Source: Oscillospiraceae bacterium (GTDB lineage Bacteria; Bacillota; Clostridia; Oscillospirales; Oscillospiraceae). From it: a stretch of DNA of 64,000 nucleotides. Both the position numbers and the translations under genes were made by a program. Position 1 is the first letter of the stretch; each line of letters begins with the position of its first letter. The notes under the pieces are model-generated. The model was not told the origin of the DNA. It did no database searches and was given only the letters and a program-made list of their open reading frames with translations. Positions 14,338 through 23,207 of this stretch are shown piece by piece. The stretch spans positions 1 through 64,000 of the forward strand of contig JAFSAP010000015.1 of NCBI GenBank assembly GCA_017440925.1, given 5' to 3'.

Positions 14338-15624
14338 TTATTGTTTTTTTGAAGTGTCTTGGTAAAGCCTGATCAAAGCGCAGGATGCAGAAAAGACAGA
14401 GACAATCAGTGCTTTACCAGTAAACCAATAATGAATGGTGGAGTGGTTAGTTGTTGCCATATACCATACAACAGGCATTATAGCAAGAACAAAAAATGGA
14501 AATGTGGTCTGCGTAATATATACCGGAGCTATGTGCACATTTTTCCACTGACGAATCAGATAAATCAGCACAATCAGAAGAAAAACGCATAAGAGGAGCA
14601 TCGCGGGGGTCTGTATGAAGTATTTTACATTTACCGATACCGCGGCATACATATTTAGCAGAAGATTCTCATTGATAGAGATGTTAGCGGAAGAGCGTTC
14701 AGCAATTTTGTCAGAGGCTTTCAGCAGGACGTTGGTTCCAGTGACAAGACTGCCCACGATCCACTTTCCGGCCCACATGGTCACATAGCCAAATCCCCAG
14801 GAGAAGCAGATCCGAAATCCGCGCTGAAAAGTCTCGCGAATGGGAGAAGTTTTGTGCAGCAAAAAGTAAAAAACTGCAGGAACGCCCAAAGTTGCCATGG
14901 GATAAGTTAAAAAGTCAAAATATGAGGTGGCAATGCCCAAATACAAAAAAAGCACACAATCGGCAGAATCCAGGCGTTCTTTAGCAAGAAGAACCACAAT
15001 ACCGCCGATGGTCATGATGTAATAGCAAGGGGCAAATTGCAGGCTCAATGCCATGACAACGGGCATGAGAAAGGCAATGCCCAAAAGGTAAGGGATAATG
15101 TATGCCTTCAGACCTTTGCGGTACATCAGATACACCAATACAACCAGTAATGCAAACTGTGCGATGGCGTTGATGATGCGGATATTTTGGTAGGAAGTCA
15201 GAAACAACAGCGGCTTGACCAGCAGCAAGTATCCGTGCCAATACTGATAGTAAGGAACCTCCTGGTTAAAGGGAATTCCTTCTATGTAATGGGCAGCTAT
15301 AGACGTAGCAGGATCCAGACCATCTATCTGATTCCTGGCTGCAGTCATGGCCTGTATGATAGCAGAATCGGTTCCGGAATGTGCCGCATTGGAAAGAATG
15401 ATTGCATCGGTGAAATTATCAAGGAAACTGGTACACCAGGGAAACAGTTCCGGCATTACACCCTCTGCAGCAAAGACTTCGGCGGAAAGGGCAAGATTCT
15501 GCTCGATTGGCTCTGTGGGGATACAGTAAACCAAGGTCAAAAGCAGCACACCAGCCAGAACAGCAGCAAGAACTCTGATGAGAAGGGAAGCAAGGAATGT
15601 GAGGAAATGACCGATCTGTTTCAT
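14338..15624 (-). CDS. Polytopic membrane protein, possible GT-C-type glycosyltransferase
   Basis: The 428-residue protein begins with a membrane helix (FLASLLIRVLAAVLAGVLLL) followed by a long outside-facing segment of about 100 residues, then some nine further hydrophobic helices. This layout (long first loop, many helices) is like GT-C glycosyltransferases, but I do not recognise a definite family and see no certain catalytic motif. It starts one base after the stop of the GT2 gene upstream, so the two are translationally coupled. Polyprenyl-phosphate sugars made by the GT2 enzyme could be its donor (inference). Confidence 0.75.
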   Translation of the reverse strand: MKQIGHFLTFLASLLIRVLAAVLAGVLLLTLVYCIPTEPIEQNLALSAEVFAAEGVMPELFPWCTSFLDNFTDAIILSNAAHSGTDSAIIQAMTAARNQIDGLDPATSIAAHYIEGIPFNQEVPYYQYWHGYLLLVKPLLFLTSYQNIRIINAIAQFALLVVLVYLMYRKGLKAYIIPYLLGIAFLMPVVMALSLQFAPCYYIMTIGGIVVLLAKERLDSADCVLFLYLGIATSYFDFLTYPMATLGVPAVFYFLLHKTSPIRETFQRGFRICFSWGFGYVTMWAGKWIVGSLVTGTNVLLKASDKIAERSSANISINENLLLNMYAAVSVNVKYFIQTPAMLLLCVFLLIVLIYLIRQWKNVHIAPVYITQTTFPFFVLAIMPVVWYMATTNHSTIHYWFTGKALIVSVFSASCALIRLYQDTSKKQ

Positions 15625-15625
15625 A

Positions 15626-16567
15626 TTATTCAGCCTTCAGCCGGTTGAACTGGTTCTGAATGTGGATCAGATCCATTTCAAAGTCCTGCTTGTTCTTGTG
15701 GCGGATGCTTTCCAGGATCAGGCCGGAGAAGAAGGACTGGATTGCCGCAATGGCAACGAAACCACAGACAATCAGGGTGGGGAACTTAGGAACCAGACCG
15801 GTGGCCAGGTATTCTGCCAGAACAGGGATAAAGAAGCCAACGGCAACCAACAGCAGAACGGCGGCAATGGAGCCGAAAAATGCCAGGGGTTTGTAGACAC
15901 GGAACAGCTTGGCAATGGTCAGCAGAACCTTAATGCCGTCAGAGTAGGTATTCAGCTTGGATTCGCTGCCTTCAGGACGGTCCCGGTAAGGAATGACCAC
16001 GTTGGCCAGAAACATGTTCCGGTCGATGGCATAGATGCTCATTTCTGTTTCGATCTCAAAGCCCTTGGACAGAACGGGGAAACTCTTGACAAACTGGTAG
16101 CTGAATGCGCGGCAGCCGGTCATGATATCCTTGATATCACTCTTGAACAGCAGATTGATGCTGCCCCGGACAACGCTGTTGCCCAGATTATGGAAAGGAC
16201 GCTTGTTTTCGGAGAAATAGGTGGAGGACAGACGGTCACCAATGACCATGTCCACATTCCGCTCCAGAACCAGGTTTACCATCTCTCTGGCGCAGTCGGC
16301 AGGGTAGGTATCGTCGCCGTCTACCATAATATAGCATTCGGCATCGATTTCCCGGAACATGCGGCGGATCACGTTGCCTTTGCCCTGCTTGTACTCGTTG
16401 CGGACAACGGCACCGGCCTTCTCCGCAATTTCAGCAGTGTTATCTTTTGAATTGTTGTTATATACATAGATCACGGCTTCGGGAAGTGCTGCCTGCCAGT
16501 CCTTGACGACCTTTTCAACAGTGAGTGCTTCATTATAGCAGGGAATCAATACTGCGATTTTATCCAT
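15626..16567 (-). CDS. GT2 glycosyltransferase, polyprenyl-phosphate sugar synthase type
   Basis: The 313-residue protein has a GT-A GT2 domain (1-215) beginning MDKIAVLIPCYNEALTVEKV, with acidic motifs VYNNNSKDNT and VDGDDTYPAD (DxD-like) and MTGCRAFSY. Two C-terminal membrane helices (about 228-290) follow. It resembles DPM1/GtrB-like enzymes that load a sugar onto polyprenyl phosphate at the membrane. It is the first gene of a two-gene minus-strand operon with a polytopic membrane protein. GGAGG lies seven bases before the ATG and a consensus promoter precedes it. Confidence 0.9.
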   Translation of the reverse strand: MDKIAVLIPCYNEALTVEKVVKDWQAALPEAVIYVYNNNSKDNTAEIAEKAGAVVRNEYKQGKGNVIRRMFREIDAECYIMVDGDDTYPADCAREMVNLVLERNVDMVIGDRLSSTYFSENKRPFHNLGNSVVRGSINLLFKSDIKDIMTGCRAFSYQFVKSFPVLSKGFEIETEMSIYAIDRNMFLANVVIPYRDRPEGSESKLNTYSDGIKVLLTIAKLFRVYKPLAFFGSIAAVLLLVAVGFFIPVLAEYLATGLVPKFPTLIVCGFVAIAAIQSFFSGLILESIRHKNKQDFEMDLIHIQNQFNRLKAE

Positions 16568-16597
16568 GAAAAATCCTCCGAATTATGTAATTTGTTT

Positions 16598-16626
16598 ATA
16601 GTAATACAGGAATCGGGCAATGTCAA
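16598..16626 (-). promoter_or_regulatory. Promoter of the GT2/membrane-protein operon
   Basis: On the minus strand, TTGACA (16621-16626), a 17-base spacer and TACTAT (16598-16603) stand 30 bases before the ATG at 16567. Confidence 0.8.
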
Positions 16627-16740
16627 GAAAGGCGGAACACTGTTGCCGTATCCCATCGGTATACATTATTTTGGGTATCATAACATAATTTGCAGAAGAA
16701 GTAAAGGAAAAGGGGAAATATCTGATACCGGAAAAGAGGC

Positions 16741-16768
16741 TTGAAAAAGCGCATAAACTTGCTATAAT
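16741..16768 (+). promoter_or_regulatory. Promoter of the ktrB-rnc gene run
   Basis: TTGAAA (16741-16746) and TATAAT (16763-16768) are 16 bases apart. The -10 box overlaps the first in-frame ATG at 16767, which argues for translation from the ATG at 16821. It may serve much of the head-to-tail run to rnc. Confidence 0.78.
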
Positions 16769-16820
16769 GAAAAAGTATTGTATATTGGATAAGTCTATTC
16801 TGCAGAAAGGAGCGGCGACT

Positions 16821-18200
16821 ATGCCACTGCGTTCCAGACTATATGCCTTCTGGATGACCAAACGGCCTAAAAGTATCAGCGCAACGAAGGTGATCGCAGT
16901 TGCGTTTGTGCTGATCATTCTCATGGGCGCAGGACTGCTGATGCTGCCTTGTTCGTCCCGGAATGGTGTTTCCTGCGGATTTTTACCGGCTTTGTTCACG
17001 GCTACATCCGCCACCTGTGTGACGGGGCTTTCCCTGTTTGATACCTATACCCAGTGGAGTGGTTTTGGGCAGATCGTGATCCTTTCTCTGATTGAGATTG
17101 GCGGACTGGGATTCATGTCTGCAGCAACACTGGTGGTTTTTGCACTGCGGCGGCGCATTGGACTGAAACAGCGGCTGGTAATGGCCCAGGCCCTCAGCGT
17201 CAGCGATATGGACGGCATTGTAAAACTTCAGAAGACTGTGCTGGTGGGAAGCTTCAGTGTTGAAGCCATCGGCGCAGGGCTCCTTACCCTGCGGTTCTGG
17301 CCGGAGTATGGCTTTCAGACCGCATTGAAATGGGGCATATTCCATTCTGTTTCTGCATTCTGCAATGCAGGCTTTGATATTTTCGGATGTATCACACCCG
17401 GTGTCAGCCTGTTGGAATTTCAGTCGGATCCTGTTGTGCTGCTGACCCTTGGCGCGCTTGTGGTGGTTGGCGGTCTGGGCTTTCTTGTCTGGCAGGAAAT
17501 CGCGGAAAAACGAAAATTTTCCAGACTGTCTGTGTATACCCGGCTGGTTCTGCTGACCTCCCTGGGCTTGATCCTGGCCGGTTGGATTTTGACATTGCTG
17601 CTGGAATGGTACAATCCAGCAACCCTGGGGCAGCTGTCTGTGAAAGACAAGCTTCTGAACGCCCTGTTCCAATCGGTCACGCTTCGCACTGCCGGGTTTG
17701 CCTCCTTTGACCAGGCAATGCTGACAGAGGGCGGCAAAGCGGTTTCTCTGGTGCTGATGATGATCGGCGGTTCCTCCGGCTCCACAGCCGGCGGTCTGAA
17801 AACCGTGACCTTTGTGGTGATGCTGTTGTTTGTAGGAGCCCGTGCCCGGGGGAAAAACACCGTCTGTGTTTTTAAACGCACCATTCCCCAGGAGCAGATC
17901 CTGGACGCCATGACCATTGCTCTGGTGATGCTGTTTTTGGCTGTGTTCGGTGGTATTTTCATCAGTGCCACCTCTCCCGTCGGATTTACGGATGCGCTGT
18001 TTGAGGCAGTTTCTGCTTTGGCCACCGTTGGCCTCACGGCAGGCGTTACCGGCAGTTTAAGCATCCCGGCACAGATATTGATCATTTTGTACATGTATTT
18101 CGGCCGCGTTGGCGTACTGACCATCAGCCTGGGCTTTTTGGTGGGCAACCGGGCAGAGGAACGGTTCCACTACGCAAAGACCGACCTGCTGATCGGATAG
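16821..18200 (+). CDS. ktrB: Potassium uptake protein, KtrB/TrkH family
   Basis: The 459-residue integral membrane protein is the ion-conducting subunit of a Ktr/Trk potassium (Na+-coupled) transporter. It shows four pore-loop repeats with conserved glycines: TATSATCVTGLSL, HSVSAFCNAGFDIFG, VTLRTAGFASF and ALATVGLTAGVTGSL, plus the gate-region glycine-rich IGGSSGSTAGGLKT. The ATG at 16821 is chosen for its AAGGAG eight bases upstream; an earlier ATG overlaps the promoter. The regulatory subunit gene follows nine bases later. Confidence 0.94.
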   Translation: MPLRSRLYAFWMTKRPKSISATKVIAVAFVLIILMGAGLLMLPCSSRNGVSCGFLPALFTATSATCVTGLSLFDTYTQWSGFGQIVILSLIEIGGLGFMSAATLVVFALRRRIGLKQRLVMAQALSVSDMDGIVKLQKTVLVGSFSVEAIGAGLLTLRFWPEYGFQTALKWGIFHSVSAFCNAGFDIFGCITPGVSLLEFQSDPVVLLTLGALVVVGGLGFLVWQEIAEKRKFSRLSVYTRLVLLTSLGLILAGWILTLLLEWYNPATLGQLSVKDKLLNALFQSVTLRTAGFASFDQAMLTEGGKAVSLVLMMIGGSSGSTAGGLKTVTFVVMLLFVGARARGKNTVCVFKRTIPQEQILDAMTIALVMLFLAVFGGIFISATSPVGFTDALFEAVSALATVGLTAGVTGSLSIPAQILIILYMYFGRVGVLTISLGFLVGNRAEERFHYAKTDLLIG

Positions 18201-18209
18201 GAGGAAGCT

Positions 18210-18857
18210 ATGAAATCATATATCGTTATCGGTCTTGGCCTTTTCGGACAGGCCATTGCCCGGCAGCTGTGTATGCTGGGTGCAGAAGTTCTGGCTATGG
18301 ATATGCGCAGTGATCTGGTGCAGCAGGTGTCAAATGATGTGACCCATGCTGTGGTGGGAGATGCCCAGGACAAGGAAGTGCTCCGCGCATTGGGCGCCCG
18401 GGAGTTTGACTGCGCCATCCTTGCCATTGGCGATGATCTGGCAGCTTCCGTGCTGATCACCATGAATCTGAAGGAACTGGGTGTTCCTTATATTGTCTGC
18501 AAAGCCCATGATGAGACTCACCGCCGTGTGCTGGAAAAGCTGGGTGCAGACCGGGTGGTGATCCCGGAGCAGGAGCATGCCCAGCGGCTGGGCAGAAGCC
18601 TGCATTCCCACAATGTGCTGGAATACATTGAGCTTTCCAAGGATTATGGCATTCTGGAAGTGCCTGCCCCCAAAAGCTGGGTAGGAAAAACCCTGAAGGA
18701 ACTGAATGTCCGGGCCAAGCTGGGCGTCAATATCATTGCAGTGGAAAATGGAACGGAAACCAATGTCTCTCCCGCAGCGGACTATCTGATTCGGGAAGCG
18801 GATACTATGGTGGTGCTTGGCGATAATTTTGCTCTGGAGGCAGTGCAGAAGCTATGA
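18210..18857 (+). CDS. ktrA: Potassium channel regulatory subunit, KtrA/TrkA family
   Basis: The 215-residue cytoplasmic protein gates KtrB in response to nucleotides. The RCK_N Rossmann domain (1-125) begins SYIVIGLGLFGQAIARQL, with the acidic end of beta-2 at AMDMR. The RCK_C domain covers about 140-215 (WVGKTLKELNVRAKLGVNII). TAGGAGGAAG precedes the start. Its TGA overlaps the ATG of the next gene by four bases (ATGA). Confidence 0.94.
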   Translation: MKSYIVIGLGLFGQAIARQLCMLGAEVLAMDMRSDLVQQVSNDVTHAVVGDAQDKEVLRALGAREFDCAILAIGDDLAASVLITMNLKELGVPYIVCKAHDETHRRVLEKLGADRVVIPEQEHAQRLGRSLHSHNVLEYIELSKDYGILEVPAPKSWVGKTLKELNVRAKLGVNIIAVENGTETNVSPAADYLIREADTMVVLGDNFALEAVQKL

Positions 18858-19606
18858 TGGAAGAGAAAATTACCTCCCGGAAGAATCCTCTGCTGCAGCA
18901 GGTGAAAAAGCTGCTTTCTTCCAAAAAGGCAAGGGAAGAGGCGGGACTTTTTGTGGCGGATGGCACGAAGCTTCTCCAGGAAGCAGTAAAATACTTTCCC
19001 GGTCTTGAAACGGTGATCCTGTCCGAAGGTGTGGAGGCGGAAGTGCCTGCGGCTGTCCGGTTGATTCGGGTCCCCGGAGATGTGATGGAATCCATTTCCC
19101 CCATGCAGACCCCCCAGGGAGCACTGTTTCTGTGCCGCCTGCCGGAAAAAACAAAGTTTATCCCCAAACCGGGAATGCTGCTGCTGGATGGCATCCAGGA
19201 TCCTGGCAACCTGGGCACCATGCTCCGCACGGCGGATGCCCTGGGGATCCCGGTTGCACTGCTGGAGGGCTGTGCCGATCCCTACAGCCATAAAGTGGTT
19301 CGCTCCTCCATGGGAGCGGTGTTCCGCACCCCTGTGGTGCAGACATCCTGGGAAGAGGTCTCCCGTAGCTGCACCGCAGCCGGGATCCCGGTGGCGGTGA
19401 CGGCCCTCAGCGACCGGGCCAAAGATATCCGTAACGCGGATGTGAAGGCTATGGCGGTGGTCATTGGCAGTGAGGGCCAGGGCGTGCGGAGAGAGATCCT
19501 GGATGCAGCGGATGCAGAGCTGATCATTCCTATGACAGCCCACTGTGAATCGCTCAATGCGGCAGTTGCGGCTGCTATCGTCATGTGGCAGATGACCCAA
19601 TTATAA
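18854..19606 (+). CDS. TrmH/SpoU-family RNA 2'-O-methyltransferase
   Basis: The 250-residue SPOUT enzyme has an N-terminal substrate-binding domain (1-90: ITSRKNPLLQQVKKLLSSKK) and a SpoU methyltransferase domain. The three SpoU motifs are visible: LLLDGIQDPGNLGTMLRTAD, VIGSEGQGVRREIL and IPMTAHCESLNAAVAAAIV. It probably methylates a ribose in 23S rRNA or tRNA using S-adenosylmethionine; the exact position cannot be read. The start overlaps ktrA by four bases, indicating coupling. Confidence 0.92.
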   Translation: MMEEKITSRKNPLLQQVKKLLSSKKAREEAGLFVADGTKLLQEAVKYFPGLETVILSEGVEAEVPAAVRLIRVPGDVMESISPMQTPQGALFLCRLPEKTKFIPKPGMLLLDGIQDPGNLGTMLRTADALGIPVALLEGCADPYSHKVVRSSMGAVFRTPVVQTSWEEVSRSCTAAGIPVAVTALSDRAKDIRNADVKAMAVVIGSEGQGVRREILDAADAELIIPMTAHCESLNAAVAAAIVMWQMTQL

Positions 19607-19627
19607 TGTAGAGAAAGAAGGCTCAAA

Positions 19628-20884
19628 ATGCTGGTACACTGGATATGGCTTGCCCACAGGCCCGGTCTGACAGACCGGATGAAGCTGGCACTTTTGGAGC
19701 ATTTTCAGGAACCGGAAGAACTCTATTTTGCAGACAGCAGTGCATATGACCTGGTGTCCGGCGTGACAGCAGAGGCAAAGGCTTCGCTGCAGGACAAGGA
19801 TCTGGCCCAGGCAGAGCATATTCTGGAACATTGCCGCCGGGAAAGGATCCATCTTCTGACCTGCCGGGATGCGGCCTATCCCGCCCGGCTGAAAAACATT
19901 GCAGATCCGCCGGTGCTGCTGTATTACAAGGGAACGCTGCCGGATCTGGATGGAAACGCTGTCATTGGTGTGGTGGGTACCCGAAAAGCCTCGGCCTATG
20001 GTCTGACTACGGCCAAACGAATGGGTTACCAGATCGGCCGCTGCGGCGGCATTGTGGTTTCCGGCATGGCCTATGGCATTGACGGAATGGCCATGGCGGG
20101 CTGCCTTACAGCAGGCCAGCCTACAGTAGGTGTCCTGGGCTGCGGTGTGGATATTGTATATCCGCTGTCCAACCGGGCGCTGTTTCGGGACACAGAAAGC
20201 TACGGCTGCATTTTAAGCGAGTTTGCACCGGGGACACAGCCGGCCAAATGGACGTTTCCGAAGCGAAACCGGATCATTGCAGGACTTAGCTGCGGTGTGC
20301 TGGTGGTGGAAGCACCGGAAAAAAGCGGCGCTCTGATCACTGCACATCAGGCGCTGGATCAGGGCCGGGATGTGTTTGTGGTTCCCGGAAATATTGACGT
20401 CCCCACCTTTGAGGGCAGCAACAATCTTCTGCGGGAGGGTGCCATACCGGTGCGTTCCGGCTGGGATGTACTCAGTGAATATGCGGCCTTGTACCCGGAT
20501 AAAATCCACAGGGAGGATGATCCTGCCCGCCAGACGGCATATCCTGAGGAAGTGGAAACATGTGCGCAGCAGGAAAAAATATCTGCAAAGGTGGCGCAAA
20601 AGGTAAAGAAACCGGCGAAGAAAGCACCAAAGGAAGAAAAAAGTTTCCAAGAAACCATTGACAAGCCGGAGAATGCGCCGTATAGTGACGTAAATACTGT
20701 GCTTCCCAAGCTGTCGGCGGAGGAAACGGCCATCGTTGCTGCGCTGAAAGACGGACAGCGGCTGGTGGACGATGTGATCGCCGAAACGGCTATGTCCACG
20801 GGCAGGGTGCTTGCCCTGCTTACCATGCTGGAACTGAAAGGTATTGTCCAGCGGCATCCGGGAAAACGCATATCCCTAAAGTAA
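19628..20884 (+). CDS. dprA: DNA-processing protein DprA
   Basis: The 418-residue protein binds incoming single-stranded DNA and loads RecA. An N-terminal SAM-like region (1-75) precedes the DprA Rossmann core (about 85-295) with GVVGTRKASAYGLTTAKRMG, GIVVSGMAYGIDGMA, KWTFPKRNRIIAGLS and ALDQGRDVFVVPGNI. A basic linker (about 325-345, KKPAKKAPKEEK) follows. A C-terminal winged-helix domain closes the protein (about 355-418, TMLELKGIVQRHPGKRI). No other competence gene is in the window. The dprA-topA-trmFO order is a usual Firmicutes arrangement. Confidence 0.96.
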   Translation: MLVHWIWLAHRPGLTDRMKLALLEHFQEPEELYFADSSAYDLVSGVTAEAKASLQDKDLAQAEHILEHCRRERIHLLTCRDAAYPARLKNIADPPVLLYYKGTLPDLDGNAVIGVVGTRKASAYGLTTAKRMGYQIGRCGGIVVSGMAYGIDGMAMAGCLTAGQPTVGVLGCGVDIVYPLSNRALFRDTESYGCILSEFAPGTQPAKWTFPKRNRIIAGLSCGVLVVEAPEKSGALITAHQALDQGRDVFVVPGNIDVPTFEGSNNLLREGAIPVRSGWDVLSEYAALYPDKIHREDDPARQTAYPEEVETCAQQEKISAKVAQKVKKPAKKAPKEEKSFQETIDKPENAPYSDVNTVLPKLSAEETAIVAALKDGQRLVDDVIAETAMSTGRVLALLTMLELKGIVQRHPGKRISLK

Positions 20885-20901
20885 CGAAACGGAGATTTTA
20901 C

Positions 20902-23205
20902 ATGGGCAATCTTAACAATCTTGTGATCGTGGAGTCGCCCTCCAAGGCCAAGACCATCGGAAAATATCTTGGCCCCAGTTATACAGTCAAGGCCAGTATG
21001 GGCCATCTGCGGGATCTTCCCAAAAGTACCATGGGCGTGGATCTGGAGGGGAACTTTGAACCCCACTACATTCCTGTCCGGGGTAAGGAAGACCTGATCA
21101 AGGAACTGAAAAAGAATGCTGCCAAGGCCGATATGGTCTATCTGGCAACGGACCCTGACCGGGAGGGCGAAGCCATCTCCTGGCACTTAAAGGAGCTGCT
21201 GGATCTTCCGGATGAGAAGGCCCGGCGTGTCACATTTAATGAAATCACCCAGAAGGTAGTCCGGGAATCCATCGCCAACCCCCGGGGCATCGATTATGAC
21301 CTGGTGGATGCCCAGCAGGCACGGCGGATCCTGGACCGGATCGTGGGCTATCAGTTATCCCCGCTGCTTTGGAAAAAGGTGCGCCGGGGCCTGTCTGCCG
21401 GACGGGTTCAGAGTGTTGCCACCCGCATGGTGGTGGACCGGGAAAATGAGATCCGGGCCTTCCAGCCCCGGGAATACTGGTCGCTGGATGTGACGCTGAA
21501 CCGGACGGCAAAGCCCGGAAGCTTTGTTGCCCACTATTACGGCAGCCCCAAAAAGCAGGAGCTGGAAAACGAAGCCATGGTGCAGTCCGTGATCAAAGAC
21601 ATCACAGGCAGGGACTTTACCGTTACCAATGTGAAAAAGACAGAGAAAAAGCGTTCTTCCGCACCTCCCTTTACCACCTCCACATTGCAGCAGGAGGCAT
21701 CCCGGAAACTTGGCTTCACACCCAAGAAAACCATGATGGTTGCTCAGCAGCTGTATGAAGGTGTGGATGTGGCCGGTGAGGGCACGCTGGGTCTGATCAC
21801 CTATATGCGTACCGACTCCCTGCGGCTTTCCGATGAAGCCATGGCAGCCGCTGCCCGGTTTATCTGCAGCCGCTATGGTGACAGCTATTATTATGGAAAA
21901 TTCCATGTTTACAAGACCAAAGGAAATGCCCAGGATGCTCACGAAGCTATCCGCCCCACCCATGTGGAGCTGGATCCTGAGCAGATCCGGGGCAGTCTGA
22001 CACCGGATCAGTATAAGCTGTATAAGCTGATCTGGAGCCGCTTCCTGGCTTCCCAGATGGCAAATGCCCTGTTTGATGCGGTTTCCATCGATACAGAGTG
22101 CGCCGGACATGTGTTCCGCAGCACCCATCAGAGCATGCGTTTTGCCGGCTTCATTGCGGTTTACGAAGAAGGCCGGGATGAAGAGGGAGAGGCTATGGGC
22201 TCTCCGCTGCCGGATCTCATGGAGGGAGAAACCGCCAGAGCATCCGATCTGAAAAAGGAACAGCATTTCACCCAGCCCCCTGCCCGGTACACAGAGGCAA
22301 CCCTGGTCAAGGCTATGGAAGAAAAGGGTGTTGGCCGCCCCTCTACCTACGCCGCTACCATCTCCACCATTGAGGACCGGGAATATGTGGTCAAGCAGGA
22401 TAAGCGCCTGCATCCGACTCCTCTGGGCGAGATCGTTACCGGATTGATGCTGGAACGGTTCAATGATATCATCGATGTGGAATTCACCGCCAATATGGAG
22501 ACCCGTCTGGACGAGGTGGAAGAAGGCAAGCAGCACTGGAAAGATCTGCTGGCAGAATTCTATCAGGGTTTCAGCCAGGAACTGAAGGAGGCAGAAACCG
22601 CTCTGGAGGGCGTCCGCCTGAAGGTGCCGGAGGAAGAAACGGACGAGGTTTGTGAGCTCTGCGGCCGGAAAATGGTCATCAAAATGGGCCGATTCGGTAA
22701 ATTTATGGCTTGTCCCGGCTTCCCGGAGTGTAAGAACACCAAGGCACTGGTAGAACGGATGCCTGGCCGCTGTCCCAAGTGCGGCAGCGGTATGCTAAAG
22801 CGCAAATCTAAGCGGGGGTATGCCTACTATGCCTGTGAGAAGGGCGCCGAATGCGGATTCATGACCTGGGATGTCCCCACCGCGGAGGATTGCCCCGAGT
22901 GCGGCTTTACCCTGTTCAAAAAGGGCGGCAAGGGCAGAATGAAGCCTTTCTGCGTCAATGAGACCTGCTCCAGGTTCCTGCCGGAAGACCAGCGGGGTTA
23001 TTATAAGAAGAAAACCGCCACGGAAGGCACCGAGGGGGAACCTGCCGGTGAACCCGGTTCCCCGGCAGCAGAGAAGAAGCCTGCTGTAAAAAAGACTGCT
23101 GCAAAGAAAACAGCAGGGAAGAAACCTGCTGCAAAGAAGACGGCAGCGAAGAAAACAACAGCGAAAAAAACCACTGCCAAGGCAAAAACAAGTAAGGAGG
23201 CCTGA
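20902..23205 (+). CDS. topA: DNA topoisomerase I
   Basis: The 767-residue type IA topoisomerase relaxes negative supercoils. It has the TOPRIM domain (VIVESPSKAKTIGKYLG, DPDREGEAISWHL), the active-site tyrosine in LITYMRTDSLRLSDEA, and three C-terminal four-cysteine zinc ribbons (CELCGRKM, CPKCGSGM and CPECGFTL). A Lys/Ala-rich tail (about 730-767) of AKKTAAKKT repeats closes the protein; such tails bind DNA nonspecifically. It starts 17 bases after dprA and ends three bases before trmFO. Confidence 0.97.
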   Translation: MGNLNNLVIVESPSKAKTIGKYLGPSYTVKASMGHLRDLPKSTMGVDLEGNFEPHYIPVRGKEDLIKELKKNAAKADMVYLATDPDREGEAISWHLKELLDLPDEKARRVTFNEITQKVVRESIANPRGIDYDLVDAQQARRILDRIVGYQLSPLLWKKVRRGLSAGRVQSVATRMVVDRENEIRAFQPREYWSLDVTLNRTAKPGSFVAHYYGSPKKQELENEAMVQSVIKDITGRDFTVTNVKKTEKKRSSAPPFTTSTLQQEASRKLGFTPKKTMMVAQQLYEGVDVAGEGTLGLITYMRTDSLRLSDEAMAAAARFICSRYGDSYYYGKFHVYKTKGNAQDAHEAIRPTHVELDPEQIRGSLTPDQYKLYKLIWSRFLASQMANALFDAVSIDTECAGHVFRSTHQSMRFAGFIAVYEEGRDEEGEAMGSPLPDLMEGETARASDLKKEQHFTQPPARYTEATLVKAMEEKGVGRPSTYAATISTIEDREYVVKQDKRLHPTPLGEIVTGLMLERFNDIIDVEFTANMETRLDEVEEGKQHWKDLLAEFYQGFSQELKEAETALEGVRLKVPEEETDEVCELCGRKMVIKMGRFGKFMACPGFPECKNTKALVERMPGRCPKCGSGMLKRKSKRGYAYYACEKGAECGFMTWDVPTAEDCPECGFTLFKKGGKGRMKPFCVNETCSRFLPEDQRGYYKKKTATEGTEGEPAGEPGSPAAEKKPAVKKTAAKKTAGKKPAAKKTAAKKTTAKKTTAKAKTSKEA

Positions 23206-23207
23206 GC

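Noticed and set aside
23090..23205. Lys/Ala repeats at the topA end as a separate repeat element
   Set aside because: They are in-frame codons of a basic low-complexity tail common in TopA of this group.
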